Part shown: in pieces, positions 24,484 through 34,064 of the stretch | Layout of the letters: the number at the start of each line of letters is the position of its first letter | Numbering within the stretch: position 1 is the first letter of the stretch | Translations under genes and position numbers: made by a program | Assembly (NCBI RefSeq): GCF_000721605.1 | Contig: NZ_JOIZ01000024.1 | Location: 7,461 to 71,460 of the forward strand | Origin: Streptomyces sp. NRRL S-37 | GTDB lineage: Bacteria > Actinomycetota > Actinomycetes > Streptomycetales > Streptomycetaceae | Length of the DNA: 64,000 bases | Direction of reading: 5' to 3' | The notes under the pieces: generated by a model | Seen by the model: only the letters and a program-made list of their open reading frames with translations | Told to the model about the DNA's origin: nothing | Databases searched by the model: none

Positions 24484-26148
24484 ATGGCGCTGTCGGGCCG
24501 TACCGGACCGTCGTCCGCACTCGCCCTCACCCCGCACGACGCCGAACTGCGCGCCGCCGCACGGCACCCGGTCCGCCGCCGCTTCCTCACCCTCACCGCC
24601 GCGGCCGCCGCCCTCGCCTTCACCACCAACCTCCCCGCGCGCGGCGCCTTCGCCGCGCCCCGGCTCGACGCGGCCCGCATCACCGAGGACCCGTTCACGC
24701 TCGGCGTCGCCTCCGGGGATCCGCTGCCCGACTCGGTGCTCATCTGGACCCGGCTGGCCCCGGCTCCCTTCGAACCGGACGGAGGGCTCGGGCAGCAGCG
24801 GGTGGAGGTCTCCTGGGAAGTGGCGCTCGACGAGTCCTTCGCCCTGGTCGTGCGGCGGGGCACCGCCCTCGCGTATCCCGAGTACGCCCACAGCGTGCGC
24901 GTCGACGTGAAGGGCCTGGAGGCGGACAGCCACTACTACTACCGGTTCCGCACGGGCACCTGGATCAGTCCCGCAGGCCGCACCCGTACCGCTCCCCCGG
25001 CCGGCGCCGACACCGCGGGCCTGAGACTGGCGGCGGTCGCCTGCCAGGCGTACCACGACGGCTACTACACGGTACACCGGCACCTCGCGCGGGAGGACGT
25101 CGACGTGGTGTTCCACCTCGGCGACTACCTGTACGAGTACGCCGTGAACTCCGCGGGCGGCGCCCGCGGTTACACCGACGTCGTACTGCCGGCCGTGTTC
25201 AACCGCGAGACGACGACCCTGGCGGACTACCGGATGCGCTACGCGCTCTACAAGAGCGACCCCGACCTGCGGGCCGTGCACGCCGCCCACCCGTTCGTCG
25301 TCACCTGGGACGACCACGAGACCGAGAACAACTACGCGGGCGCGGTCGACGAGAACGGCAGCGACCCGGCGCTGTTCCTGACCCGCCGCGCCGCCGCCTA
25401 CCGCGCCTACTGGGAGAACCAGCCGCTGCGCGCCGACCAGCTCCCCGAGGGCCCCGACGCCCAGCTGTTCCGCCGGCTGCACTGGGGCACCCTCGCCCAG
25501 TTCGACGTCCTCGACACCCGCCAGTACCGCTCCGACCAGGCCTACGGCGACACCCCGCACGTGCCAGGACCCGAGTCGGACGACCCGGCGCGCACCCTCA
25601 CCGGGGACGCCCAGGAGCGCTGGCTGCTCGACGGGTGGGGCACGTCGACGGCGCTGTGGAACGTGATGCCCCAACAGGTGTGCTTCTCCCAGCGCAGACT
25701 GGACCTGAACGCCGAGGCGAAGGTCTCCATGGACGCCTGGGACGGCTACCGCGCCGGCCGCGGCCGGCTGGTCGCGGGCGCGAAGGCGGCCGGTGTCGCC
25801 AACTGGCTGGTCCTCACCGGTGACGTCCACGTCGCGTACGCCTTCGACATCAAGGACGACTTCGACGACCCCGGCTCCGCCACTCTGGGCACGGAGCTGA
25901 CCTGCACCTCCGTCGCCAGCGGCCGCGACGGCGCGGAGCACCCGGCCAACTGGGACACCTATATGCGGGCCAATCCGCACCTGAGGTTCTACGACGGCCG
26001 GCGCGGCTATGTGCGCGTCGAGCTGGGCCGGGAGAACGCGCGGGCCGATTTCCGCGTCGTGCCGGTCGTGACGTCGCCGGGCGCCGCCGTCTCCACGGCC
26101 GCCTCCTTCGTCACCGAGGCGGGCTCGCCGGGACTGACGCCGGCGTGA
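24484..26148 (+). CDS. phoD: PhoD-type alkaline phosphatase, Tat-secreted
   Basis: A 554-residue secreted phosphodiesterase/phosphatase. A twin-arginine-type signal lies near residues 29-58 (VRRRFLTLTAAAAALAF ending AFAAP). The PhoD N-terminal domain follows (FTLGVASGDPLPDSVLIWTR), then the catalytic domain with ACQAY, FHLGDYLYEY (metal Asp), VTWDDHETENNY and the late LTGDVHVAYAF histidine block. PhoD enzymes release phosphate outside the cell and are usually PhoP-controlled; upstream I see only a single GTTCAC-like half-site (complement of GTGAACACC, 24305-24313), not a convincing PHO box. The signal's n-region is long. Confidence 0.9.
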   Translation: MALSGRTGPSSALALTPHDAELRAAARHPVRRRFLTLTAAAAALAFTTNLPARGAFAAPRLDAARITEDPFTLGVASGDPLPDSVLIWTRLAPAPFEPDGGLGQQRVEVSWEVALDESFALVVRRGTALAYPEYAHSVRVDVKGLEADSHYYYRFRTGTWISPAGRTRTAPPAGADTAGLRLAAVACQAYHDGYYTVHRHLAREDVDVVFHLGDYLYEYAVNSAGGARGYTDVVLPAVFNRETTTLADYRMRYALYKSDPDLRAVHAAHPFVVTWDDHETENNYAGAVDENGSDPALFLTRRAAAYRAYWENQPLRADQLPEGPDAQLFRRLHWGTLAQFDVLDTRQYRSDQAYGDTPHVPGPESDDPARTLTGDAQERWLLDGWGTSTALWNVMPQQVCFSQRRLDLNAEAKVSMDAWDGYRAGRGRLVAGAKAAGVANWLVLTGDVHVAYAFDIKDDFDDPGSATLGTELTCTSVASGRDGAEHPANWDTYMRANPHLRFYDGRRGYVRVELGRENARADFRVVPVVTSPGAAVSTAASFVTEAGSPGLTPA

Positions 26149-26305
26149 CCCGTCCGGGTGACCGCCGGCGCACGCCGGTACTGCACTCGGGTCCGTCCGG
26201 GTCACCGATGCGGTGAATCCGGCGTGTCCCGGCATCGTGCCGGGTGTCCCGGGCAAAGTCTGAGTCGCCTCCGCAGCTCCGCCACCCTCGAAGGAGACGT
26301 ACCGC

Positions 26306-27676
26306 ATGGTCCTCAGACACGCCCGGGCCGCACGCCGGTCGGCGTTCACGGCGCTCGGCGCCCTCGTCCTCGCCGGCCTCCCCTGTGTCGCGGCGGCCGA
26401 CGCCACGCCCGCGGCGGGGCCGACGCCCGGCGCCGCCCAGACCCTGGGCGCCGACCGGCCGTCGCCCCATCTGCTCGCCGCCCTCCGGCGCGACCTGAGG
26501 CTGAACGAGGCCCAGGCCTCCGAGCGGCTGGTCAACGAGGCCGAGGCGGGTTCCCGGGCGGGCCGGCTGCGCAACGCGCTCGGCGACCGGTTCGCCGGTG
26601 CCTGGGTGCGCGGCGTCACGGCCGAGGAGCTCACGGTCGCGACCACCGACGCCAAGGACGTGCCGGCCATCGAGGCCCAGGGCGCCACGGCCAAGGTGGT
26701 CCGGCGGACGCTGGCCGCCCTGGAGGCGGACAAGGCGAAGCTGGACGCGGCGGCCGGGCGCGTCCCGACCCTCGACACGCCCGTCTGGTACGTCGACGTA
26801 CCGGAGAACCGGATCATGGTGCAGGCGACGAGTCAGGAGGCCGGCAATGCCCTCGTCAAGGCCGCGGGGCTCGAGGGCGCGGACGTCGGCATCCGGATGT
26901 CGACGGCACGGCCGCGCCTGCTGCAGGACATCACCGGCGGCGACGCCTTCTACATCGACGACTCCGCGCGCTGCTCGGTCGGCTTCTCCGTCACCCGGGG
27001 CGAGCAGCCGGGCTTCGTCACCGCCGGTCACTGCGGCAGGGCCGGAGCGACCACGACCGGGTACGACCGCACCCCGCAGGGCACCTTCCAGGCCTCCGTC
27101 TTCCCCGGCGAGGACATGGCGTGGGTGGCGACCAACGCCCAGTGGACGCCCACGCCCGACGTCAAGGCGCAGGACGGCCAGGAGGTGCAGGTCACCGGTT
27201 CGGCGCAGGCGCTCGTCGGGGCGTCGGTGTGCCGCTCCGGCTCGACCACCGGATGGCACTGCGGGACCATCGAGCAGCACGACACCAGCGTCAGCTACCC
27301 CCAGGGCAGGGTCGACGGGCTGACCCGGACGACGGTGTGCGCCGAGCCGGGCGACTCCGGCGGTCCGTATGTCGCGGGCGCGCAGGCGCAGGGGGTCACC
27401 TCCGGCGGTTCCGGTGACTGCACCAGTGGCGGTACGACGTTCTACCAGCCGGTCAACCCGATCCTCGGCGACTTCGGGCTCACCCTGACCACCGCCGCCG
27501 CGCAGACGGCGCCGGAGCAGCAGGAGGGCGGCGCCCAGGCGTGGACCGCGGGCCGGGTCTACGAGGTGGGCGCCACCGTGACCCGTGACGGTGTGACGTA
27601 CCAGTGCCTGCAGACCCACCAGGCGCAGGGCGCGTGGGCGCCCGCCGGCACCCCGGCGCTGTGGCAGCGGCTGTGA
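26306..27676 (+). CDS. Secreted S1 serine protease with chitin-binding tail (streptogrisin C-like)
   Basis: A 456-residue pre-pro-protease. A signal peptide spans residues 1-30 or so, then an alpha-lytic-type pro-region (about 50-205) that folds the enzyme and is cleaved off. The mature chymotrypsin-like domain has His242 (TAGHC), Asp270 (EDMAW) and Ser351 (GDSGGP). A C-terminal domain of about 45 residues (AWTAGRVYEVGATVTRDGVT, ending GTPALWQRL) is a CBM5/12 chitin/cellulose-binding module, as in streptogrisin C. The protease is therefore probably anchored to chitin or cell walls. The start follows AAGGAG. Confidence 0.92.
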   Translation: MVLRHARAARRSAFTALGALVLAGLPCVAAADATPAAGPTPGAAQTLGADRPSPHLLAALRRDLRLNEAQASERLVNEAEAGSRAGRLRNALGDRFAGAWVRGVTAEELTVATTDAKDVPAIEAQGATAKVVRRTLAALEADKAKLDAAAGRVPTLDTPVWYVDVPENRIMVQATSQEAGNALVKAAGLEGADVGIRMSTARPRLLQDITGGDAFYIDDSARCSVGFSVTRGEQPGFVTAGHCGRAGATTTGYDRTPQGTFQASVFPGEDMAWVATNAQWTPTPDVKAQDGQEVQVTGSAQALVGASVCRSGSTTGWHCGTIEQHDTSVSYPQGRVDGLTRTTVCAEPGDSGGPYVAGAQAQGVTSGGSGDCTSGGTTFYQPVNPILGDFGLTLTTAAAQTAPEQQEGGAQAWTAGRVYEVGATVTRDGVTYQCLQTHQAQGAWAPAGTPALWQRL

Positions 27677-27767
27677 CGGCATGACCGTACGGCGCCGGCG
27701 CCGGCCCTGTGCCGTTCCCGGGCGCGGCCGGGGCCGTATTCCCTCGACGGGCCGCAGGGGTACGGCA

Positions 27768-29099
27768 TCACGAGGAGACGGCGGGCGGGCGTACGCCGGA
27801 CAGGAGCACGCCGCTGTGCGGGCGGGTCGGGACCCGGTGCAGTGGTATCGCGAGATTCTGTTCCGGCACCGTGTACTCCATCCGGGCGAGCCGCACCGCG
27901 AGCGCCTCCAGCACGCCGACGGTGACGCCCTCGCCGGGGCAGCGGTGGCCGGCGGCCGGGTCGCCGCCGCCCTGCGGGATCAATTCGTCGCGCTCCACGG
28001 GCCGTTCGAGGAAGCGCCGCGGGCGGAAGGCGTACGGATCGCCCCACAGTGACTCGTCGTGGTTCTGGCCGTACACGTCGAGCACCACCAGTCCGCCGGC
28101 CGGGACCCACTCGCCCCGCCAGTACAGGTCCCGGGCGGCCAGACCGCCGAGGAACGGCACGAACGGGTAGAAGCGGCGCACCTCGTGGGCGAACGCGGCG
28201 GTGAACGGGACGTCCCCGTCCGCCAGCGGCGCCCGGTGCTCGGGCCATTTGTGCAGGGCGTGCGCGGTGAAGGCGACGAACCAGGCGACGGCGGTCGTCG
28301 GGCGGACGACGTTGAGCAGTTCCACCGCGGCCGTCTTCTCGTCGAGCGGCCCGCCGTCCGCGTCGCGGTGCCGGCACACCAGGTCGAGGACCGAGTCCTC
28401 GGGGGCGGTGACCGTGCCGGACCGCACGTCCCGCACCAGCCGGCCCAGCCGGTCCTCCTGCCGGGCGCGGGCGCGCCGGGCCCTCAGGTGGCGCGGTCCG
28501 GCGGTGGCGAAGCCGTCGACCATGGCGATCATGTCGCGGGCCGTCGCCTCGGCGCCGGCGTCGTCCAACGGTATGCCGGCCCACCGGTGGACCCCGGTGG
28601 TGAGCACCGCGGACGCCTCGTCGAACAGGACGACGGAGCCGCGCCGGCCCCAGGCGGGTACGGCCTCGTCCCAGGCCCCGGTCACGTGATCGACGAGGCC
28701 GGCGATCCGGCCGGGGGCGAGCAGCGGCAGGAACAGGGACTTGCGGGTGCGGTGGGCGACGCCGTCGAGGGTGTGCACCGCCTCGTGGCCGAACAGGGTG
28801 GCGAGCACGGGTTCGGGGATGGCGCGGTGCCGGTGCACGTTCCGCTCGTCGTAGAAGAACCGCACCGCTTCGGGGCCGCGCAGGGCGAGGGCGGGCCGGC
28901 CCAGGATCCGGGTGCGGACCACGGGGCCGGGGGTGTCGCGCATCCGGTTGGGCAGCCAGGCGTAGCCCTCGGCCAGCAGAGGCAGGGTGCGGTCGAGCAG
29001 GGGGCGGCTGAGTACGTCCATCGCCGTCGGGTGCCCCGGGGGGACGGCGGGACACTCCGGGCGGGGCGGGGTCACCCGTTCGGATGTGGCCGAGGCCAC
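27768..29099 (-). CDS. CYP152-family cytochrome P450 fatty acid peroxygenase, OleT-like
   Basis: A 443-residue P450. The heme Cys387 is in GHRCPGEG. The I-helix carries Arg266-Pro267 (VVRPTTAVAWFV) in place of the usual acid-alcohol pair; this RP is the mark of CYP152 enzymes, which use hydrogen peroxide and bind the substrate carboxylate with the Arg. Near the distal heme face, His109 in AVHTLDG lines up with His85 of the decarboxylase OleT (AIHTVDG as I recall), where hydroxylating members have Gln. It may therefore make terminal alkenes as well as hydroxy acids. An ATG at 29021 is an alternative start. Neighbours give no pathway context. Confidence 0.85.
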   Translation of the reverse strand: MASATSERVTPPRPECPAVPPGHPTAMDVLSRPLLDRTLPLLAEGYAWLPNRMRDTPGPVVRTRILGRPALALRGPEAVRFFYDERNVHRHRAIPEPVLATLFGHEAVHTLDGVAHRTRKSLFLPLLAPGRIAGLVDHVTGAWDEAVPAWGRRGSVVLFDEASAVLTTGVHRWAGIPLDDAGAEATARDMIAMVDGFATAGPRHLRARRARARQEDRLGRLVRDVRSGTVTAPEDSVLDLVCRHRDADGGPLDEKTAAVELLNVVRPTTAVAWFVAFTAHALHKWPEHRAPLADGDVPFTAAFAHEVRRFYPFVPFLGGLAARDLYWRGEWVPAGGLVVLDVYGQNHDESLWGDPYAFRPRRFLERPVERDELIPQGGGDPAAGHRCPGEGVTVGVLEALAVRLARMEYTVPEQNLAIPLHRVPTRPHSGVLLSGVRPPAVSS

Positions 29100-29193
29100 G
29101 TGCCGAAGGAGGCCGGGGTCATATCGGGACGGGTGGGGCGGCGGCTAGCGTTCCGCGCGGTCCTTTCACCCCAGCAGCTCGGGCGGCCCGGCA

Positions 29194-29697
29194 GTGCAAG
29201 CAGATCTCTCACCGGTCATCGCGGCGACGGCGCAGTGGCTGACGTGTTCCTTTCCCGCGCCCGGCGGGGCGCTGGCCGCCGCGCTGTGCGAGGCGCAGGC
29301 GCGGCAGGCGGTGACCGTCGCGGCGCGGCTGCGGTATCCCACGGAGATGGACGCCGCCCTGGTCGGACTGGCGGGGCCCGGGGGGTCGGGGCGGCTCGAC
29401 TGGGTGACCGGGGCGGATGCGGAGGGCTCGGGCGAGGCGTGGCGTACGTGGGTCGACGAGGTGGTGGCGAGCTGGGCGGTGTGCCTGCTGGCCGATGCCG
29501 AGCTGGCCGGTCTCGCGGTGGCCGCGCTCGCGGAGGGGCCTGTGGTTGTCGAGTTCCGTCGGCTGGTGGCGCCCGATGAGGCGGATCGCCGGGCGGCGGC
29601 GTTGCTGCGGCATCCGGATCTGGTGGCTCCGGTGGCGGGGCTTCACCGGTCGGGGCTGCTGAGCCGGCTGGATCCGGATGCCACGCTGGTGAGGTGA
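29194..29697 (+). CDS. Hypothetical alpha-helical protein
   Basis: A 167-residue soluble protein, mostly helical and Ala-rich, from a GTG start (VQADLSPVIAATAQWLTCSF). It has no signal peptide, membrane segment or motif I recognise. Its conserved-looking features are the Trp-rich middle (LDWVTGADAEGSGEAWRTWV) and a helix-rich end. A small inverted repeat (CGTGCCG/CGGCACG, 29831-29850) downstream could end transcription. The divergent neighbour is the CYP152 gene. Confidence 0.6.
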   Translation: MQADLSPVIAATAQWLTCSFPAPGGALAAALCEAQARQAVTVAARLRYPTEMDAALVGLAGPGGSGRLDWVTGADAEGSGEAWRTWVDEVVASWAVCLLADAELAGLAVAALAEGPVVVEFRRLVAPDEADRRAAALLRHPDLVAPVAGLHRSGLLSRLDPDATLVR

Positions 29698-29893
29698 GGC
29701 GGGGGCTTCCTGCCGGGTTCCGCGTGTGCGGGGGTTTCGCGTGGCCCGGTGCTTTGTGGGTGCCCGGTGTGGGGGCGGGCCGGGGGTTGATTGCGCTGCC
29801 CAGCGCTTGCGGGGTGCCGTCGCGCCCACCCGTGCCGCCCCAGCGGCACGACTGCCCGCGGATTGCGCGGCGTGCGGCTGGCGCGGCTGGCGA

Positions 29894-29982
29894 CTGTCCG
29901 CGGATGGCGCGGCGTGCGGCTGTCCGCGGATGACGCGGCAGGCGGCTGTCCGCGGATGGCGCGGCGCGCGGCTGTCCGCGGG
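29894..29982 (+). repeat. 26-bp tandem repeat, about 3.4 copies
   Basis: Units starting CTGTCCGCGG begin at 29894, 29920, 29946 and 29972, exactly 26 bases apart, with one to three differences each; a diverged unit precedes them near 29851. The array lies in the 377-bp gap before the sugar operon, which otherwise shows only that operon's leader. Confidence 0.85.
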
Positions 29983-30074
29983 ACGGACGGTGGTGTGCGG
30001 GTTGCGTTCTGTTGTTCACTCGATTGCATCAGGTGGCCGTGCCGGGGGGCGGGGGCGGGGTCAGGGTGGGCGGT

Positions 30075-31037
30075 ATGAGTACCGTCATATCGCGGAAGTG
30101 GGAGCACGCCGTCGTCACCGGTGGGGCGGGGTTCGTCGGGTCCCATCTGTGTGCCGCCCTGCTCGACGCGGGCGCGGCCGTCACCTGCGTGGACGACCTC
30201 AGCACTGGCCGCCCGGAGAACATCGCCCCGCTGCTCGAACGGCCCGGGTTCACGCTCGTACGGGCCAACGTGGCGCAGGAACTGCCGGTCGACCGGCCCA
30301 CCGACCTGGTGCTGCACTTCGCCTCCCCCGCCTCCCCGGCGGACTACCTTCGGCTGCCGCTGCACACCCTGGAGACGGGCAGTCTCGGCACCCGCAACGC
30401 CCTGAGGCTCGCCCAGGACGCCGAGGCCCGCTTCGTCCTCGCCTCCACCTCGGAGGTCTACGGCGACCCCCAGCAGAACCCGCAGGACGAACGGTACTGG
30501 GGCCACGTCAACCCGGTCGGCCCGCGCAGTGTCTACGACGAGGCCAAGCGCTTCGGCGAGGCGCTGACCACCGCCCACGCGGAGGCCCGCGGCACGGACA
30601 CCTGCATCGTGCGGCTGTTCAACACCTACGGTCCGCGGATGCGCGGCCACGACGGCCGCGCCGTACCGACCTTCGTGCGGCAGGCCCTGGCCGGCGAACC
30701 CCTCACCGTGACCGGTGACGGACTGCAGACCCGCTCGCTGTGCTACGTCGACGACACGGTGGCCGGCGTCCTCGCGGCGGCCGCCCACGGCATGCGCGGC
30801 CCCGTCAACATCGGCAACCCCGGCGAGATCACCATGCTGGGCCTGGCCCGTCTCGTCATCGCGCTCGCGGGGTCCCGTTCGGAGGTCCGCTACATCGAAC
30901 GCCCGGTGGACGACCCCGCCGTGCGCTGCCCGGACATCACCCTGGCCCGCGACAAGCTCGGCTGGGAACCCCAGGTGGCCGCCGAGGAGGGGCTGCGCCG
31001 CACGATCGACTGGTTCCGCGCCGAAGCACGCCGCTGA
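30075..31037 (+). CDS. NAD-dependent sugar epimerase/dehydratase, UDP-xylose synthase-like
   Basis: A 320-residue extended short-chain dehydrogenase. It has the Rossmann loop TGGAGFVGSHL (about residues 16-26), the STSEVYGDP segment with catalytic Ser/Thr, and the YDEAKRFGEA block with Tyr-xxx-Lys. The stretches HFASPASPADYLRLPLHTL and YWGHVNPVGPRS are typical of UDP-glucuronate decarboxylases, which make UDP-xylose. It opens a six-gene, same-direction sugar operon and probably supplies a nucleotide sugar for the glycosyltransferases downstream. A role on another NDP-sugar, such as an NDP-heptose, is possible. Confidence 0.85.
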   Translation: MSTVISRKWEHAVVTGGAGFVGSHLCAALLDAGAAVTCVDDLSTGRPENIAPLLERPGFTLVRANVAQELPVDRPTDLVLHFASPASPADYLRLPLHTLETGSLGTRNALRLAQDAEARFVLASTSEVYGDPQQNPQDERYWGHVNPVGPRSVYDEAKRFGEALTTAHAEARGTDTCIVRLFNTYGPRMRGHDGRAVPTFVRQALAGEPLTVTGDGLQTRSLCYVDDTVAGVLAAAAHGMRGPVNIGNPGEITMLGLARLVIALAGSRSEVRYIERPVDDPAVRCPDITLARDKLGWEPQVAAEEGLRRTIDWFRAEARR

Positions 31038-31055
31038 GCGAAAGGCCCGTCCGCC

Positions 31056-32720
31056 ATGCGCATCCTCGGAATCAACGCCCTCTTCCACGACCCCGCGGCC
31101 GCCCTGGTGATCGACGGGCGGACCGTCGCCGCCGCGGAGGAGGAGAGGTTCTCCCGGCGCAAGCACGGCAAGCGCCCGCTGCCGTTCTCCGCCTGGGAGC
31201 TGCCCGAGCGGGCCGCCGCCTGGTGTCTGAAGCGGGCCGGGCTGCGCCCGGAGGACCTCGACGCGGTCGCCTACTCCTTCGACCCGGCGTTGGCCCGCCC
31301 CGCCGACGCCATGGGCCTGCACGACCCGTGGGACCACCTGCGGCTCACCTACGCGCGGGAGGCACCCGGCTTCCTGCGGACCGCGCTGCCCGGACTCGAC
31401 CCCGGTCTCGTCCGCTTCGTACCGCACCACATGGCGCACGCCGCCTCCGGTGCCTTCGCCGCGCCGGACGCCGGGGACTGCTCCGTGCTGGTGCTGGACG
31501 GCCGCGGCGAACGCGCCTCGCACCTCGCCGCCCGCCGGGTGGGCGACCGGCTCGAACCCCTGCGCGCCCAGGACCTCCCCCACTCGCTCGGCCTCGTCTA
31601 CGAGGAACTCACCGAGCACCTCGGCTTCCTGCGCTCCTCCGACGAATTCAAGGTGATGGCCCTCGCCTCCCACGGCACCCCGCGCATGCTGCCCGAACTG
31701 CGCCGGTACGTGTATCCGACCGGCGACGGCGGCTTCCACGCCACCGGCGTGCCCTGGCACGACCTGTGCGCGCCGCGCGGCCCGGACGAACCGTGGACCC
31801 GGGACCACGCCGACGTCGCCGCGAGCACGCAGGCGGTCCTGGAGGAGACCCTGCTGGACCTGGTGCGCTGGCTGCACGGCCGTACCCACGGCTCGGTGCT
31901 CACCCTCGCCGGGGGCGTGGCCCTGAACTGCGTCGCCAACTCCCGTATCGCCCGCGAGGGTCCGTTCTCCCGGGTGTGGGTGCAGCCCGCGGCCGGGGAC
32001 GCGGGCACCGCGCTCGGCGGCGCCCTGCTGCTGTCCGCCGGCGCCGGTGACGAGCCCGAGCCGATGACCGGCGCCGACCTCGGCCGGGACTGGTCCGACG
32101 CGGAGCTGGGGGCGTGGCTGAAGACGGCCGCCGTACCCTTCGAACGGCCGGCGGACATCGCCGCCACCGTGGCCCGGACGCTGGCCGGCAACGGCATCGT
32201 CGCCTGGTTCCAGGGGCGCAGCGAGTACGGCCCCCGGGCGCTCGGCCACCGCTCGCTGCTGGCCCACCCCGGACACGCGGGCAATCTGGAGCGGCTCAAC
32301 GACGTCAAGGGGCGCGAGCAGTTCCGGCCGGTGGCACCGATGGTGCTCGCCGAACGGGCCGCCGAAATCTTCGACGGGCCGCTGCCCAGCCCGTACATGC
32401 TGTTCGTGCACGACGTGGCGCCCGCCTGGAGGGACCGCGTCCCGGCCGTGGTGCACGTCGACGGCACCGCCCGCATCCAGACGGTCGATCCTGCGCGCGA
32501 GCCCCTGGTGGCACGGATGCTGGGCGAGTTCGAGCGGCTGACCGGGCTGCCCGTGGTCGTCAACACCAGTCTCAACACGGCGGGCCGGCCGATGGTGGAC
32601 GATCCGCGCGACGCCCTGGAGTGCTTCGGCTCCTCCCCCGTCGACCTCCTGGCCATCGGCCCGTACGCGATCCGGCGCGGCGACCTGTTCCGCTCCGGCG
32701 ACGGCGAGGTCCCCCGGTGA
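31056..32720 (+). CDS. NodU/CmcH-type O-carbamoyltransferase
   Basis: A 554-residue carbamoyltransferase that should form carbamoyl-adenylate from carbamoyl phosphate and ATP and move the carbamoyl group to a sugar hydroxyl. The Kae1-like N-terminal domain starts MRILGINALFHDPAAALV, has AAEEERFSRRKHGKRPLPF, the metal-binding VPHHMAHAAS and LAGGVALNCVAN. The C-terminal YrdC-like domain has FQGRSEYGPRALGHRSLLA and GREQFRPVAPMVL, then LPVVVNTSLN. Length is normal. It lies 18 bases after the epimerase and overlaps the GT2 gene by GTGA, so it acts in the same pathway. Confidence 0.92.
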   Translation: MRILGINALFHDPAAALVIDGRTVAAAEEERFSRRKHGKRPLPFSAWELPERAAAWCLKRAGLRPEDLDAVAYSFDPALARPADAMGLHDPWDHLRLTYAREAPGFLRTALPGLDPGLVRFVPHHMAHAASGAFAAPDAGDCSVLVLDGRGERASHLAARRVGDRLEPLRAQDLPHSLGLVYEELTEHLGFLRSSDEFKVMALASHGTPRMLPELRRYVYPTGDGGFHATGVPWHDLCAPRGPDEPWTRDHADVAASTQAVLEETLLDLVRWLHGRTHGSVLTLAGGVALNCVANSRIAREGPFSRVWVQPAAGDAGTALGGALLLSAGAGDEPEPMTGADLGRDWSDAELGAWLKTAAVPFERPADIAATVARTLAGNGIVAWFQGRSEYGPRALGHRSLLAHPGHAGNLERLNDVKGREQFRPVAPMVLAERAAEIFDGPLPSPYMLFVHDVAPAWRDRVPAVVHVDGTARIQTVDPAREPLVARMLGEFERLTGLPVVVNTSLNTAGRPMVDDPRDALECFGSSPVDLLAIGPYAIRRGDLFRSGDGEVPR

Positions 32721-33781
32721 CCGGCCCCGCCGCCCCGGACGGGGAGTACGCGGTGGTGGTGCCGACGCTCGGCCGGCCCGGACTCGGCCGGTGCCTGCGG
32801 GCGCTGGCCGAGGCGGACGGGCCCGGCCCGGTACGGGTCGTGGTGGTCGACGACCGCCCGGACGCGGCCGGTGCGCCGCTGACCGCCGCCGTCCCGCCGT
32901 CGCTGCGCTCGCGCACCCTCGTCGTGCCCGGCGGGGCGCGGGGCCCGGCCGCCGCCCGCAACACCGGGTGGCGGGCCGCCGGGGACGCGCCGTGGATCGT
33001 CTTCCTCGACGACGACGTGGTACCCGGCCCCACCTGGGCCGACGACCTGGCGCTCGACCTCGCGGGGGCGAGCGTCGCGACCGCCGGGATCGCCGCCCGG
33101 ATCGAGGTGCCGCTGCCGCCGGACCGGCCGCCCACCGACTGGGAACGGAACACCGCCGGACTGGCCCGGGCCCGCTGGATCACCGCCGACATGGCGTACC
33201 GGCGCCGGGCGCTGGAGGCCGTCGGCGGCTTCGACGAACGGTTCCGCAGGGCCTTCCGGGAGGACGCGGACCTGGCGCTGCGGATGCTCGACGCCGGCTG
33301 GGTCCTGTCCGAGGGCCGCCGCACCACCACCCACCCGGTCCGGCCGGCCGGGCGCTGGATCTCCGTACGGCTCCAGGCGGGCAACGCCGACGACGTGCTG
33401 ATGACCAGGCTGCACGGACGTGGCTGGTGGCGGCGGGCACAGGCGCCGCGGGGCCGGCTGCCCGCGCATCTGGCGCTGACCGCGGCGGGCCTGGCGGCAG
33501 CGGGCTGTCTGCTGTCCGGCCGGCCGCGCACGGCGGCGGCGTGTGCCCTCGGGTGGCTGGCGGGGACCGCCGAGTTCGCCCTCGCCCGGATCCTGCCGGG
33601 CCCGCGCACCCGCGAGGAGATCGTCACCATGTCCCTCACCAGCGTGTTGGTCCCGCCCGCCGCGACCTGGCACTGGCTGCGCGGCCACGCCCTGCACCGC
33701 GCGGCGCGGTCCCGCCCGCACCGGGCCGGTCCCCCCGCCGCCGCGTACTCCCCGTCGGCCGGCGAACGGCTCCCCTCGTGA
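32717..33781 (+). CDS. Family 2 glycosyltransferase with membrane helices
   Basis: A 354-residue GT2 enzyme. The nucleotide-binding start is AVVVPTLGRPGLGRCLRALA, the metal-binding motif is FLDDDVVP (about residue 96-103), and FREDADLALRMLDAG is the acceptor/catalytic ED motif. Hydrophobic segments near residues 250-295 (HLALTAAGLAAAGCLL, ACALGWLAGTAEFALA) anchor it to the membrane. The GTG start overlaps the carbamoyltransferase stop (GTGA, 32717-32720). It probably adds a sugar to a lipid-linked or surface glycan. Confidence 0.88.
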   Translation: MTGPAAPDGEYAVVVPTLGRPGLGRCLRALAEADGPGPVRVVVVDDRPDAAGAPLTAAVPPSLRSRTLVVPGGARGPAAARNTGWRAAGDAPWIVFLDDDVVPGPTWADDLALDLAGASVATAGIAARIEVPLPPDRPPTDWERNTAGLARARWITADMAYRRRALEAVGGFDERFRRAFREDADLALRMLDAGWVLSEGRRTTTHPVRPAGRWISVRLQAGNADDVLMTRLHGRGWWRRAQAPRGRLPAHLALTAAGLAAAGCLLSGRPRTAAACALGWLAGTAEFALARILPGPRTREEIVTMSLTSVLVPPAATWHWLRGHALHRAARSRPHRAGPPAAAYSPSAGERLPS

Positions 33782-34064
33782 CCCGCCCGTCCCGCCGGCC
33801 GCCCCCGGTCGCGGCCCTCCGCGACGGTACCGCCGTCCCCGCCGGGGCCGCGTCCCGGCCGACGGGAGCCACGGCCTCCCCTCCGGCGGGCCTCCGCACC
33901 CTAGTCGTACGGCCGCGGGGAGAGAGGCGCCCGGCCCGCCCGCCGTGCGGCCGGCGGGCCCGTCCGCTCCGGCGGGCGGCCGGTGTCCGGCCGTGGCGGT
34001 GGGCCGGGGTGCCCAGGAACATTCCGCCGCGGCCCGTGCCGCGACCGATCACGGAGGTGCGCCC

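Noticed and set aside
29894..29982. 26-bp repeats as a CRISPR array
   Set aside because: Units are directly adjacent with no spacers and no cas genes are present.
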